Source: Penium margaritaceum (lineage: Eukaryota; Streptophyta; Zygnematophyceae; Desmidiales; Peniaceae). From it: DNA of 64,000 nucleotides. The stretch covers positions 103,136 through 167,135 of the forward strand of contig SZWC01004772.1 of NCBI GenBank assembly GCA_023375785.1, read 5' to 3'. Below, in pieces: positions 33,917-43,908 of the stretch (within the stretch, counting starts at the first letter, position 1; each line of letters opens with the position of its first letter). A model generated the notes under the pieces. That model saw only the letters and a program-made list of their open reading frames with translations, made no database searches and had not been told where the DNA came from. Both the position numbers and the translations under genes were made by a program.

Positions 33917-36445
33917 CCGTACTGTCGTCCACATTCGTTCATTTTTTCATTATGTTTTTGGTGCCATTCATATTCACCCAAAATGGGTCATTTTTGAATT
34001 ATTATTGGGGTTGTCTAAGGGTCTTGTCTTGGTATATTGGGCTTCTCATATTCGTCCACTGTGCATAGTCCGAACCAGAAAATACTGGTACGCAACTTCG
34101 GATGTTCGAAGTTGTCACTTCAAAACGCGAAGCCGGCAACTTCGGATGACCGTCAGATCGACCGAGCGTCTGATGCATCAAACAAAGTGTGCAACGCGTG
34201 ACCAAAGCGCCTCGCTCCCCACACTACGCACCGGTGCAACACCGATGCCGCTTGGCTTCGGTGTTGCCCGGTGAGGTACAAGTTGCTGGGCCGAGAGCCA
34301 CCGGTACTCGTCTAGGACCATTCTGCCGCCATGAAGTCCTTACTAGACTTCAACCTGAGACGCCTCAACCGTGAGGAGGCCGCCGTTCAGCGTGATCGCC
34401 AGTTCGACTTGCACAAGGTCCAGCACCCAAAGCCTTGCAAGATCCCTAAGAAGCGGCCTGTGGGTCGGCCGCCGAAGAATCCTGAGCGGCTACTTCTGGC
34501 CGCTGTTCAACTGGACACCACGCCTGCCACTGTTGCAGCCATTGTGAGGGCCCGTCTCCCTGTCCCACGGGCTGCTTCGCCTGCCGAAAATGACTCACAC
34601 GCGGACGGCCATGAACCCGCGCAGAACCAGCGTGGCGCCTACGTCAATTGGCTGGGAGATGGCCATCTCCCGCGGATCCATGGCGCGGTTCTTTCTGGTG
34701 GAAATGCGTACCAGGCATGCAAGCTCCTACGCAAGCTGTACCGGGAACCTGGTGGGAGGTGCGTGTATGATCAACTGAATCCGTCAACAGTCCATGGCTG
34801 GTACGAGACCGGCTCCACCACCCTGCAATCCAAGTTTAGCTCCTTCTTGACGCATGTAGAAGAAATCAAGGTGCAAGGGCCAACTGCGCATCGTACTCAC
34901 GGATGCACTGGCCGTCCCGGTTTCCTTGACCGCCACCCTAACTTTGCGGACATCATCATCAGTGCCATCTCCGTCATGCGTACAGCTGGCACGATCATCA
35001 ATTCAGCCACCCTCCATGGTGTCCTGCACGGCCTCACCCTCAAGCACCACCCGGAGGAGCTCCCATCCAATGGTGGTTCCATGACGTTCTCCCGGTCGTG
35101 GACACGAGAGTTCGTCCGGAACCGCATGAAGTGGTCCTACCGGTGTGGCACCACTGTTGTGCAAAAACTGCCACCGGGGTGGGAGGACCTTGTGCTCGCC
35201 ATGCACAAGCGCGTCGCCGCGCTTATGGCTACGCACAAGGTCGATGCCGACTTTGTGCTCAACGCGGACCACACCGGCATCTCCCTTGTGCCAACCGGTA
35301 CGTTCACATTAGTAAATTCATGCAATCCTTTACATCGCAAGTTTGTTTGCATGGACTCACGAATGTTGGCCTTCATGTTGCAGGTGACCGAACTTACGTG
35401 CCAACGGGGTGTAAGGAGGTCGCGATTCAGGCGCTGGATGACAAGCGCCAGATTACAGCGCTCATGACGTCCACCATGGCAGGAGAGTTGTTACCGTTAC
35501 AACTCGTCTATGGCGGCAAGACCCAACGATGTCATCCAGACAACGCAGATTCCCGCGTCCCGGTTGAAGACCTCCATTTCCACATCACCCACACCGACAA
35601 TCACTGGGCAAACACCAAGACTACACGCGACTCGATTACGCACATCATCCATCCTTGGTACAAGCGACAGTGCGCGTCCAAGAGCAAAGAAGTTGGGCGT
35701 CAGAAACTCATCTTGCTCGTGGACGCGTGGCAGCCTCACACGTCTCCAGAACTGCGGGACTTCATCAAGACCCACTACGCCTACATCCGGCTCCTCTTCA
35801 TACCGGCGGGCTGCACTTCAAAAGCGCAGCTGGCAGACGTCGGTTTGCAGCATCCACTCAAGGCATCAATAGAGGCACAGTACAATGAGTGGCATGCGAA
35901 CGAGGTTCGCATCAGCCTAGAAGCTGGCCGCCATGGCAAGGTTGACCTAGGAATGCCGCGGATGCGCAATCTGGGGATGTCTTGGGTGCTTTCTTCTTGG
36001 CGCAGGTTAAGGTGCAACGTCAACCTCGTCAAACACGCGTGGACGGCGTGCAACTTTGGACGGTGCTTGGATGCCGCCTTCCAGGAAGCTGCGGCTGAAG
36101 AAGCACTGGCCGAAGACAGCACGATGTTAAAGGACCGCGTGGTTGCAGAGCCGGAAGACAAAATTGTACCTGTTGTGTGACGTGTGCTGACGTAGACTGA
36201 TTTTTCCCTGTTCAGATTTGCTCGCGTGTACCGTGTACCTTTTTTTCTGGATATAAATGACCTCGCCCCACATGTTCTTTGACAAAACCCGGCCGAGAGG
36301 GAAAATATTTTGCGCACATCATTGGACGAAAACTACAGAAATGCTATAATTTAAGGACGAATTCGCCCATAACACTTACAATTTTTTTACACACTCATGG
36401 GTGAAAGAAAATAATTAGTTTGAATGTATATGGACGACAGTACGG
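33917..36445 (+). mobile_element. pogo2: intact pogo-like DNA transposon
   Basis: Terminal inverted repeats CCGTACTGTCGTCCA (33917-33931) and TGGACGACAGTACGG (36431-36445) are perfectly complementary and flanked by TA on both sides (33915-33916, 36446-36447). Length is 2529 bp. It lies in the terminal non-coding part of H2. Its transposase is related to that of pogo1, but the terminal repeats are different. Confidence 0.93.
34331..36180 (+). CDS. pogo2 transposase, intact, two exons
   Basis: Exon 1 is 34331-35297 and exon 2 is 35384-36180. The 86 bp intron starts GTACGT and ends TTGCAG; splicing joins SLVPTG to DRTYVPTG in frame, where pogo1 reads VPTVDHTYTPRG with no gap. The product is 587 residues. 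Near residue 42 is an AT-hook-like KRPVGRPPK; then a helix-turn-helix-like region with GHLPRIHGAVLSGGN and LNPSTVHGWY; then the DDE-fold core with D in VLNADHTGI (~residue 313), D in LLVDAWQPHT and D in AGCTSKAQLADVG. The last two Asp are 37 residues apart, as in pogo1. No stops or frameshifts are seen. It would cut and rejoin its own ends at TA sites in the nucleus. Start choice: first ATG of the frame, with basic residues from the start. Confidence 0.88.
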
Positions 36446-36914
36446 TAAGGCCTCCGAAGATCGCGAATTTTTGCCGATGTTCGTCGTATTTTTGTGCTTG
36501 TCGCAAGTTTTCCACAACCATGCCACGTCGGACTTTCCCGCGTCGTATCGAGCGCGAACCTACATGGGCCCCGAACCGGAACCCTTGAAATCTATCGATC
36601 ATTTTTCGCGCCAGTGGAGGATAGTTATAACCAATCATCGATGACATTGAAAATGGCGGTAGAGGTCATCGATGATTGGTTGGTTTTTTCAACGATCCGA
36701 GGTTTGCCGCCATTTACCCCGTCTCCGTCGGACAGCGCACTATGACGTGTAATTTACGAACGATGGATAATGCCGTTGGGAGGTTCGAGCCCACGACCGT
36801 TGGGCTTGGCCGTTCAGTGGTGCGATTGCGATGCGATGGGCTGCCCTCGACTCGCCGCTCGACGTCGGGGTTGCGATGACTACTTAGCCGTTTGTCAACC
36901 CCGTACCCACTTAC

Positions 36915-38072
36915 ATGTCTGTCATGGATCGCACCCGTCGGCGAGCACTCGCTCGCCGCACAATCATACGTCGCGTCGTCGTTCTGCGTGTAGTCCTCAT
37001 CACAGTGCTCTACGACATCATCCGAGACATTACCTCCCGCTTGTGCAACCGACTCCTTCGACAGCCCATGCTCAACTCCACCTATGGCGACGTGATGTGG
37101 CTGCACGAACTCATCCGCGGGCATCCCGAGCGCTTCTTCAGCGTGACCATAATGTCCGTGCACTCTTGGACTGGCATCATCGTTAAGCTCCGCCAATGCA
37201 CATCCCTTCGACAAACTCGCCTAAGTGTGGATGAAAATCTCTTTATGTGGTTGCAATGCATCACCCACGCCATGTCCGTGCGTGAGTTGGCGGAGCGGTT
37301 TCAATGCGGCATGGCGACGGTGTCACGCGTGCTACGTGAGGTCGTGGTGGCGTTACTCACCCTTGCACCCGCAGTTTTGCGTCAGCTAAGGGTTGGGGAC
37401 GAGCCACTGTTGGCTTGGCAAGGGCGACCCGACTACCTACCTTGGTTTTGGCGTTGTGTGGGCGCCATCGACGGAACACATGTCCCAGTGGTTGTCGGGC
37501 ATGAGAGGAGGGGGGCATATGTCAACCGCCACCAACAAGTGACGCGAAACGTGCTAGCTTCGTGCGATGCCGACTTGCGTTTCACCTTTGTGACCACGGG
37601 ATGGGAGGGGTCGGCCCATGACGCATGGATGTTTTTAGATGTCTTGGCACGTGGCTTCCGTTTGCCACCCGACACTTACCTTTTCGCGGACGCGGCCTTT
37701 CCGGAAGGGTTCGGGTTGATGACGCCTTTCCGAGGAAGGCGTTATCATTTACAAGAGTTTGGGGAAGGCGCAATGCGGCCGCGAGACGATGAGGAACTAT
37801 TCAACCTACGGCATGCAAGTGCTAGGTCCATGATTGAAAGGTGCTTCGGTGTTTTGAAGGGAAGGTTCCACATTTGCCGTGGAATACCATCGTACAACGT
37901 CACTTTCCAAGCTCGGATCCTCTTGTCGTGTTTCATCATGCACAATCTCATTCAAAGCCGTGAGGATGTAGCTACACATTTAACAGCAAGCATGTTGGAG
38001 GCCAATGACATATGGGGGGTTCGTCCTTTTAGGATTCCAATTGGCGGAGGAAGAGGGGTGATGCGGCAATGA
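36915..38072 (+). CDS. H3 Harbinger DDE transposase, nearly intact
   Basis: 385 codons from ATG 36915. The N-terminal Arg-rich and helical region is followed by a helix-turn-helix (SVRELAERFQCGMATVSRVLREVV, split around residues 121-144). The catalytic triad is D186 in GAIDGTHVP, D236 in WEGSAHDAW and E308 in SMIERCFGVLKGRF. Near 38065 a one-base loss seems to end the frame early at MRQ: in the next frame the sequence reads MRASRNKIARAM, a stop where Trp is expected, then NDYVNDE, matching the tails of H1 (MWNAYVAARD) and H2 (TIWRDYVEGE). About 20 terminal residues are therefore lost; effect unknown. It cooperates with the partner encoded at 39742-38154. Confidence 0.87.
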   Translation: MSVMDRTRRRALARRTIIRRVVVLRVVLITVLYDIIRDITSRLCNRLLRQPMLNSTYGDVMWLHELIRGHPERFFSVTIMSVHSWTGIIVKLRQCTSLRQTRLSVDENLFMWLQCITHAMSVRELAERFQCGMATVSRVLREVVVALLTLAPAVLRQLRVGDEPLLAWQGRPDYLPWFWRCVGAIDGTHVPVVVGHERRGAYVNRHQQVTRNVLASCDADLRFTFVTTGWEGSAHDAWMFLDVLARGFRLPPDTYLFADAAFPEGFGLMTPFRGRRYHLQEFGEGAMRPRDDEELFNLRHASARSMIERCFGVLKGRFHICRGIPSYNVTFQARILLSCFIMHNLIQSREDVATHLTASMLEANDIWGVRPFRIPIGGGRGVMRQ

Positions 38073-38153
38073 GAGCTTCAAGGAATAAAATTGCAAGGGC
38101 AATGTGAAACGATTACGTTAATGATGAATGAAAGAGCTTTACATTTCCACTTC

Positions 38154-39742
38154 TCAAAACTCATCCAAATATTCGGCATCCGCATGCAAAGGTCCATTTT
38201 TGTTGCTTGAAGGATCGGATCCAACTTGGCTTCCGGCCACATCACTCTCTCCTCCCCATGCCCCTCCCCCGTTGCCCATCAATTTCTCTTGTGGAATGCG
38301 GCCGAGCACCTCATGTGTCACACGCTTGCGTAATGGACCAATGGAATAGACATAGTCCTCGCACACCGACGGTTCCGCCTTGAAACGCTTCAACATGATC
38401 ATGGCATCGTCGGTGTTGATTGTGCTATCGGTCGACAAGATTTCAACAGCCGACCCATACACCGACTTTGGGGTCTCATCTTTAATCGTGCACTCCATCT
38501 TGGATGCGACATGCATGATGTTTTCCGCTACATCCATTTGCCGCTCATGCTTCCCTTTCCTCTTGCTCTTGCGGGTGGGGGGGTCATCCTTCGCATCGTC
38601 GTCGTCATCATCAATGACGATGATGGTAGCACTCGTCACCACGTTATCCCCGGTTTCCTTATCCGCGGCGAACAAACGGGTAGCCAAATCATACCATGGG
38701 AGGGCTTTACCCTCAAGCTTGGCTTGCTCCACATTCATCCTTTTAATGTCTTTCCACTTGTCCTTGCTAAACTCAATGACCCATGTCTTTCAGCACAACC
38801 CCCCGTCCCCACTTTTTCCAACCAAGCCATAAGCTAGCTTCCAAACCTTCTCTATGGAAGCTAGCCTACTCCCAACCTGATTTGCCTTCATCGGGGCGAC
38901 GAATGCGGGTGAGGCGGTCAAAACGTTGGCGATTGCTTCGTGTACTCGGCCACGCCACCCGTTACTCCCACAGACGTCCGCAACCGTCTCCAACGCGGCC
39001 TTGATGAGTTCGAGGTCACGCGCGCCATTCAAAAAGCCCTTGGAGAGCGTGCCACCAATGTTGATACCTAAGTGCGCACAGCCGCCGCTTGAGAAGGTCG
39101 AAGCGCTCGGCGCCACGCTCAGCGCGGTAGACACACTCGCGCGCTCCCTTGGAATGGAGAACTCCGCCGACGTAGTTGTTGCGGCTATGGCGGGTAGTCC
39201 CGTGTTCCCCAGCAGGGGGGAGGAGGCGACGGGAGAAGGTTCGCGGAAGCTGCCAAGGATGGTGGTCATGGGGGCCGATGCGGACGGGAGCGGCAAGAAT
39301 GATGGGACCGGGCCGTGGCCGAGCGGGGGGACGTACGGCATGAATGATGACTGCTGTTGATGGAGATGACGGAATGCCGACGGATGGGGGGAGGGGAGCC
39401 CGTTCATACGGGCTTGACGTACGGCACGCTTGTAGGGGGGATGGGCGTGATGCCCGCATTGACATAGCGCCATGGGTCGGGAGCCCATGGTATGTGCTTG
39501 CCGCGGATGTAAGCTTCGTGGTAACCACCCACGAAAGGGTGGGTGTTGTACTCGGCCTGGCCATCCGCGTCTGGCAGATGTGCAGCACGCTGGTACCGCG
39601 AAGCTGCGTTGACGAGGTCAGCGCCATCAAAGTGTGGGACTGGCCTCGCAAGGAGGGCGTCCGGAGTACCATCGGTGTTGTTGGCGGCGGGGTTGTAGGA
39701 CTGCGGGTCCATAGGCGCAGAGCTGGTCGACGTTGAATCCAT
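38154..39742 (-). pseudogene. H3 Harbinger-associated Myb/SANT-like protein
   Basis: Minus strand. The N-terminal part (ATG 39742) carries the block AEYNTHPFVGGYHEAYIRGK and YVNAGITPIPP, shared with the H2 partner. A frameshift near 39430 moves to a Pro/Ser-rich frame, then the SANT-like domain FLNGARDLELIKAALETVAD (~39040-38980) and WKLAYGLVGKSG. TGA at 38792-38790 follows GLC where H2 has Arg (CGA to TGA expected). The remainder (38789-38154) has KALPWYDLATRLFAADKE, a basic block KSKRKGKHERQMDVAE and an acidic tail. One frameshift and one stop, otherwise well conserved. Confidence 0.8.
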
Positions 39743-40552
39743 GGAGGTGGAGGAGTTGTGAGCTCGTGACGAGTGTTAGAGGTTAAGACAGCCGAAGTGG
39801 TGCTCGCGGCGCCGTGGAGTTGGGGCTAGGGCGATTCGGGGAGGCATTCGCGTGGCGAGGTTGGTCGAGCCACAGATTGCCTTCACGAATTCGAATGCCC
39901 GAATTTTGAGCGTCCAAAGAGGAGTCGGATAAGCCCCATCGTCGCCGTCCATGTGGGCGATTTTAAGTACAGGCGACGGAAGTGTCTTTGTTAAAAAATA
40001 GTTCTAGAACTATAGTAAACCTAGTCCTAGAACTATGGAATCGATGAAATTCAACAACATAAGTGCCACGTAGGCATCGATAAATTTATCGATGGAAGAT
40101 TTCGCGCTATATCAAATCGCGACCATTGCAAAGAAATTGGCGGAGATGCGATTTTTCGAGACCCGCTCGTCAGCACTCACCCTTTCGCAAACCGCCATTT
40201 CCTACGCTGGAGGATAGTTAAAAACTGTTCCGGTTTGGGGCCATGAACACTGAAATTCAGCAAACTTGGTGAGCAACCCTGGGCGGCGTGTTGCGTGGCC
40301 CTCCCCCTCGCTCTCCGCCGCCGGCTGGAGGCTTTGCAAGGCCTTGCCATCGCGGCAGGGGGGTGTTGCCGCGATCGCATCTGCTACGATGTCAGGGCCT
40401 TGCTGCGATCAAGCCAGCCGTCGCGACAGGCTATGCTGGCCCAGCTCGCTGTCGCAGCGAGCTGGTGCGAGGTCCAACGCAGTCCTCCCCATCCCCCTCG
40501 CTCAGAAGCCAATTGTTGAGCTGGCACTGGTCTTAGAACAGGAGAGGGTGTG

Positions 40553-40995
40553 GGCGCGCCTGGTTGGGGTTGGAATCGATGGTTGAACGCTAGCGGACAC
40601 AGGCTTTACTTGATGCTCTTTCGGACGTTTGGAGTCCAGAAGTTCTGCCCTGCGTCACTCATTCACAACCCTTGTCAAATGTCGTGTGCCTCCAGTCAGG
40701 TCCGGAGGGATTTCTTCCATCCGTGGACAATCTTCGAGCTTTCAACCATCAATACCCCACTGTCATTGGTGGAGAGAGGTTGGTTGAGCCGATGCCGTTC
40801 AGCCATTGGTGCACTGTGTGGGACCCGCTAGGTTGGTTGAATGAGAGTCTCAGGGATCCCAACCAGGTGCACCAACATCGAGAGAGGGAGTCCACTATGT
40901 TGACGACCTCTAGAGCAAAAACTCCGCGGACAGCACGGCCAAGGACGATAGTTGAACTCGCCCAACCATAGATTCCAACCCCAACCAGGCGTGCC
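40553..40995. mobile_element. Small inverted-repeat (MITE-like) element, 443 bp
   Basis: GGCGCGCCTGGTTGGGGTTG at the left (40553) continues for ~37 bp and is matched by the reverse complement of ~40959-40995 with few differences. The two arms enclose ~370 bp with no coding frame. The flanks are TG-rich and I could not define a target duplication, so superfamily is unassigned. Confidence 0.75.
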
Positions 40996-42322
40996 CTGTG
41001 TGTTTCGCTCGCGTGAGCGAGCGGGTTTTTTTTGGGTTACGTAGTAACCTATTGGTATCGGTTCGTGGACCTGTTTTGGGGACGTCCGCCAACCTGCAAT
41101 CTGTGAACGGTACTCTGTTTCCAAGTAGGAAATACGAAATAACACAAGAATATCCGACAGGGTCGAATTTTAAAGACGTACTAGCTTTGTTTCTCTCACA
41201 CGCTCCAGACTGGTCAACGAGACGAGCTCAGTTGACAACATCACTCTCCAGACGCGAGAGGAACTAGCCAGGAACGAACTGCTACACACTCCAAGACAGC
41301 TGAGCCTACATACCTGGATCCAAGTTACACTACACCAAAACTGAACTGTTAGATCAATGTGCTTAAGAAAGGAGAAATAATTTGAAACATGATGTAAGGT
41401 ATCATCTGTGATGAATTATTCACCTTCTTTCGAATGATTTTTTTTCACACACGTAATCACAACAAATCATCGTCATTGGATGGTTGGATCATATTAATGT
41501 GAAGAACATACTACATAGATTGAATATATATGATACAAATGACTCAACTAATTTTTTTAAGATTCACAAACGACTGCATGTACATGTAAATAGACGTGGA
41601 CACACGTATGGATACAGTAAATGTGTGGAAGGTAATCCATGGAACAACTCCATGTGCAAAAATGGGTAAAATACATAAATTTTTAAAGAATAATGATTTC
41701 AAAATGTTGATTTTCACATGTGATTCCAAGAAATCTTTTCGAGAGGTCACTTCTGAATGTACTTTGGGAAGAGTGCAAGCATAATAATTACATCAAACGA
41801 AACAAACACATTACACGTAAAGTTCAGATGAAGTGGAATTTTTACATTATGTTTTTCCCTACATTTGTCTTCGAAACTCTTTTGGTTTCACTTATATCCA
41901 ACTTGGCAAAGCTTACTACGTAGCCTTGTGCACCTTAGTGCAACATTGGATCCTTGTTGTTTTTTTGCTTTTTTTTCTTTCCAGTTGTGCTGTTCCGGCC
42001 GCACAATTCGTGCGCAGCTGCAGTACCTCCTCAAGATTGACCGTATTTAGTGAAAAATGATGACGTCAGCAATGTGCTCCGGCGAAGACTCGTCACAAAA
42101 GTGGTCAGCTCCACTTTCGTAAAAACAGCTGCGACGAAAGCTGTTATAGATTTTACAGGAATATCTGCTGTTGCTAGCTTTTTTTTTTGGTTCTGCAGTA
42201 AGGGACCTTGCTCTCCCCCATTCTGTTGCACTCCTTAAAGCACGCTGATGTTGTGGTAGAGATGGAGAGTAATGGTGGCGGCTTGGATTTATTTGCTTTA
42301 CATGGTGCTGCTTTCCCAATGT

Positions 42323-42511
42323 CACACCATCGTTGTGGATGCCTGCTATTTTCATTGCCATCGATCACTTGTGCTCATGGAGTACTTGTGACTGGTATTG
42401 GATCACAAATTTGAGGGATCCACATCTCCATTGTAGTCATGGAGAACATGTACTCCAGCCTCCCCCTTGCTTGTGAAAGGTTGGATAGAGGGAGGCAAAT
42501 AACTGGTGTAC
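42323..42511 (+). repeat. 189 bp direct repeat, copy 1
   Basis: Starts CACACCATCGTTGTGGAT and ends AACTGGTGTAC; the second copy is 42927-43115, with only a few differences (for example ATTGGATC/ATTAGATC). It lies within the interior of element G. Confidence 0.9.
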
Positions 42512-42926
42512 CTTTCTGCTGTACTTCTCCACTTTCCTCCAAATGTCATCGAGGACTCTTGAAATCTTCTAGCCTCTTCCCCCTCACTAGTGGCGGCTTG
42601 GATTATTTTTCACTGCACTCAAGGTCCCCACATTTTCTGCCTCATACTTGTCTGGAGCCGACGAGCCATCATGTGTAGCTGTGGCTCCAGTGCGTATGCC
42701 ACCGACCACGTAGAGGGCTTACTACACCGATTTACCGAGAAGGCAAAAGCTTTGCTCATAGCTTTTTCTTTTTCTGCAGCCGGGTCTATTAAGGACCTTG
42801 GAATCCTTTCCATCGCAGTGTGACACGCCTGATCATGCCGATGTCTGCTGCAATTGCATATGGTGTTGCTGCTGGCCGTTATCTTGGTCTTAGCCACTCA
42901 ATTTGAGAGGTAATAATAGCTACTTC

Positions 42927-43115
42927 CACACCATCGTTGTGGATGCCTGTTATTTTCATTGCCATCGATCACTTCTGCTCATGGACTACTTGTGACCAGT
43001 ATTAGATCACAAATTTGAGGGATCCGCATCTCCATTGTAGTCATGGAGAACATGTACTCCAGCCTCCCCCTTGCTTGTGAAAGGTTGGATAGAGGCAGGC
43101 AAATAACTGGTGTAC
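42927..43115 (+). repeat. 189 bp direct repeat, copy 2
   Basis: Same orientation as 42323-42511; start-to-start distance is 604 bp. The pair suggests a local segmental duplication inside element G. Confidence 0.9.
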
Positions 43116-43896
43116 GCAGTCACCTCGTAGGTCATTTTAATCACTTCCATAAGCGCCTCGCCTTGAGGTTATGAGGATGCTATGATCTCATGTCAAGCAC
43201 CTCCCAGGAGTTTGCAGTTGCTCATGCTACTTCCTCCATTGTACACAAGGGACGCCTACTGCCATTGGAGTTTTTTTCCTAGCTTGGTGACTCCTCCCAT
43301 GTCCCCTTTTTTTGAGACGCTCCTCATGCCTTTTTTTCTTCTTCCGCTTCCTCTGTTGCCCGATGCGAGTGAGGGGACAAATAGAGTCATTGCGGACGAT
43401 CAATACTGAGTTGAAGTGGTAGTACTCGTGCTCCTTGCAAGCTTTTGGATGCTACTCAGGTGTAAGCCGATGGCGGTTAGCTGGCTTACTCTTATCACCA
43501 TGTTGTTGAAGCGAGACTTCTGCCGACTGTGGCATATGAGCTGGCAACACATTTGCCTGATATGGTGCTATGGGTGGCACCCTTGGAGCAGCTCGGTTGC
43601 GCCTGTGAAGGAATGGCCGATTGCACAACTCGAGGAGGGTTGGCATGAGGCTGATGCATAGATGATGCTAGCATCGCCCGTTGCCACTGCATCTGTTATT
43701 ATTGCTATTACACTTGTTGCCAATGTTGCTACTACTACATCTTTTGTTGAAACCAAAAATGTTGCTGCTGCAACTGGGCAGATTGAGTTGCTTGATCCAC
43801 ATGAGACTGCTACAACTATAGTGTGCATAGCTTTAGCAGTACGTGTGAGCTACCCTTGCTAACGTAGGAGCTCCTGGGCTCCAAGTTACCACCTCT

Positions 43897-43908
43897 GCTC
43901 TGATACCA
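43897..43908 (-). other. Primer-binding site of element G
   Basis: On the minus strand TGGTATCAGAGC directly follows the CA end of the 5' LTR. It is a perfect match to the initiator tRNA-Met primer site commonly used by plant LTR elements. Confidence 0.88.

Larger units (their letters stand above)
36567..40242 (+). mobile_element. Harbinger H3
   Basis: Inverted ends GGCCCCGAACCGGAA (36567) and TTCCGGTTTGGGGCC (to 40242) are flanked by the triplet ATG on both sides (36564-36566 and 40243-40245), the 3 bp duplication typical of PIF/Harbinger. Length is 3676 bp. The transposase gene (plus) and Myb/SANT-like gene (minus) converge with 81 bp between their ends. It is inserted in the terminal repeat of H2. 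Confidence 0.92.
23638..40279 (+). mobile_element. Harbinger H2, carrying Copia-2, pogo2 and H3
   Basis: The left-end motif CACCAAGGTTGCTGAATTTCA (23646-23666, preceded by GGGCCGCA) is matched at 20 of 21 positions by the reverse complement of 40251-40271 (followed by AGCAACCC), giving inverted ends. Subtracting the three nested elements leaves about 3.9 kb, close to the 3.7 kb of H3. It has two convergent genes, a transposase and a Myb/SANT-like partner. A target duplication was not identified. The inside pieces are 23638-27012, 33490-33916, 36446-36566 and 40243-40279. Confidence 0.75.
40280..43896. other. Interior of element G, no recognised gene
   Basis: Leader side of element G (minus strand, downstream of its primer site). 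It contains the 443 bp inverted-repeat element, a 189 bp direct repeat pair, a palindrome GGTTACGTAGTAACC (~41035-41049) and AT-rich DNA with poly-T tracts. Frames such as 43828-43568 on the minus strand (86 codons, Ala/Val-rich) show no known domain and are not called. Confidence 0.5.
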
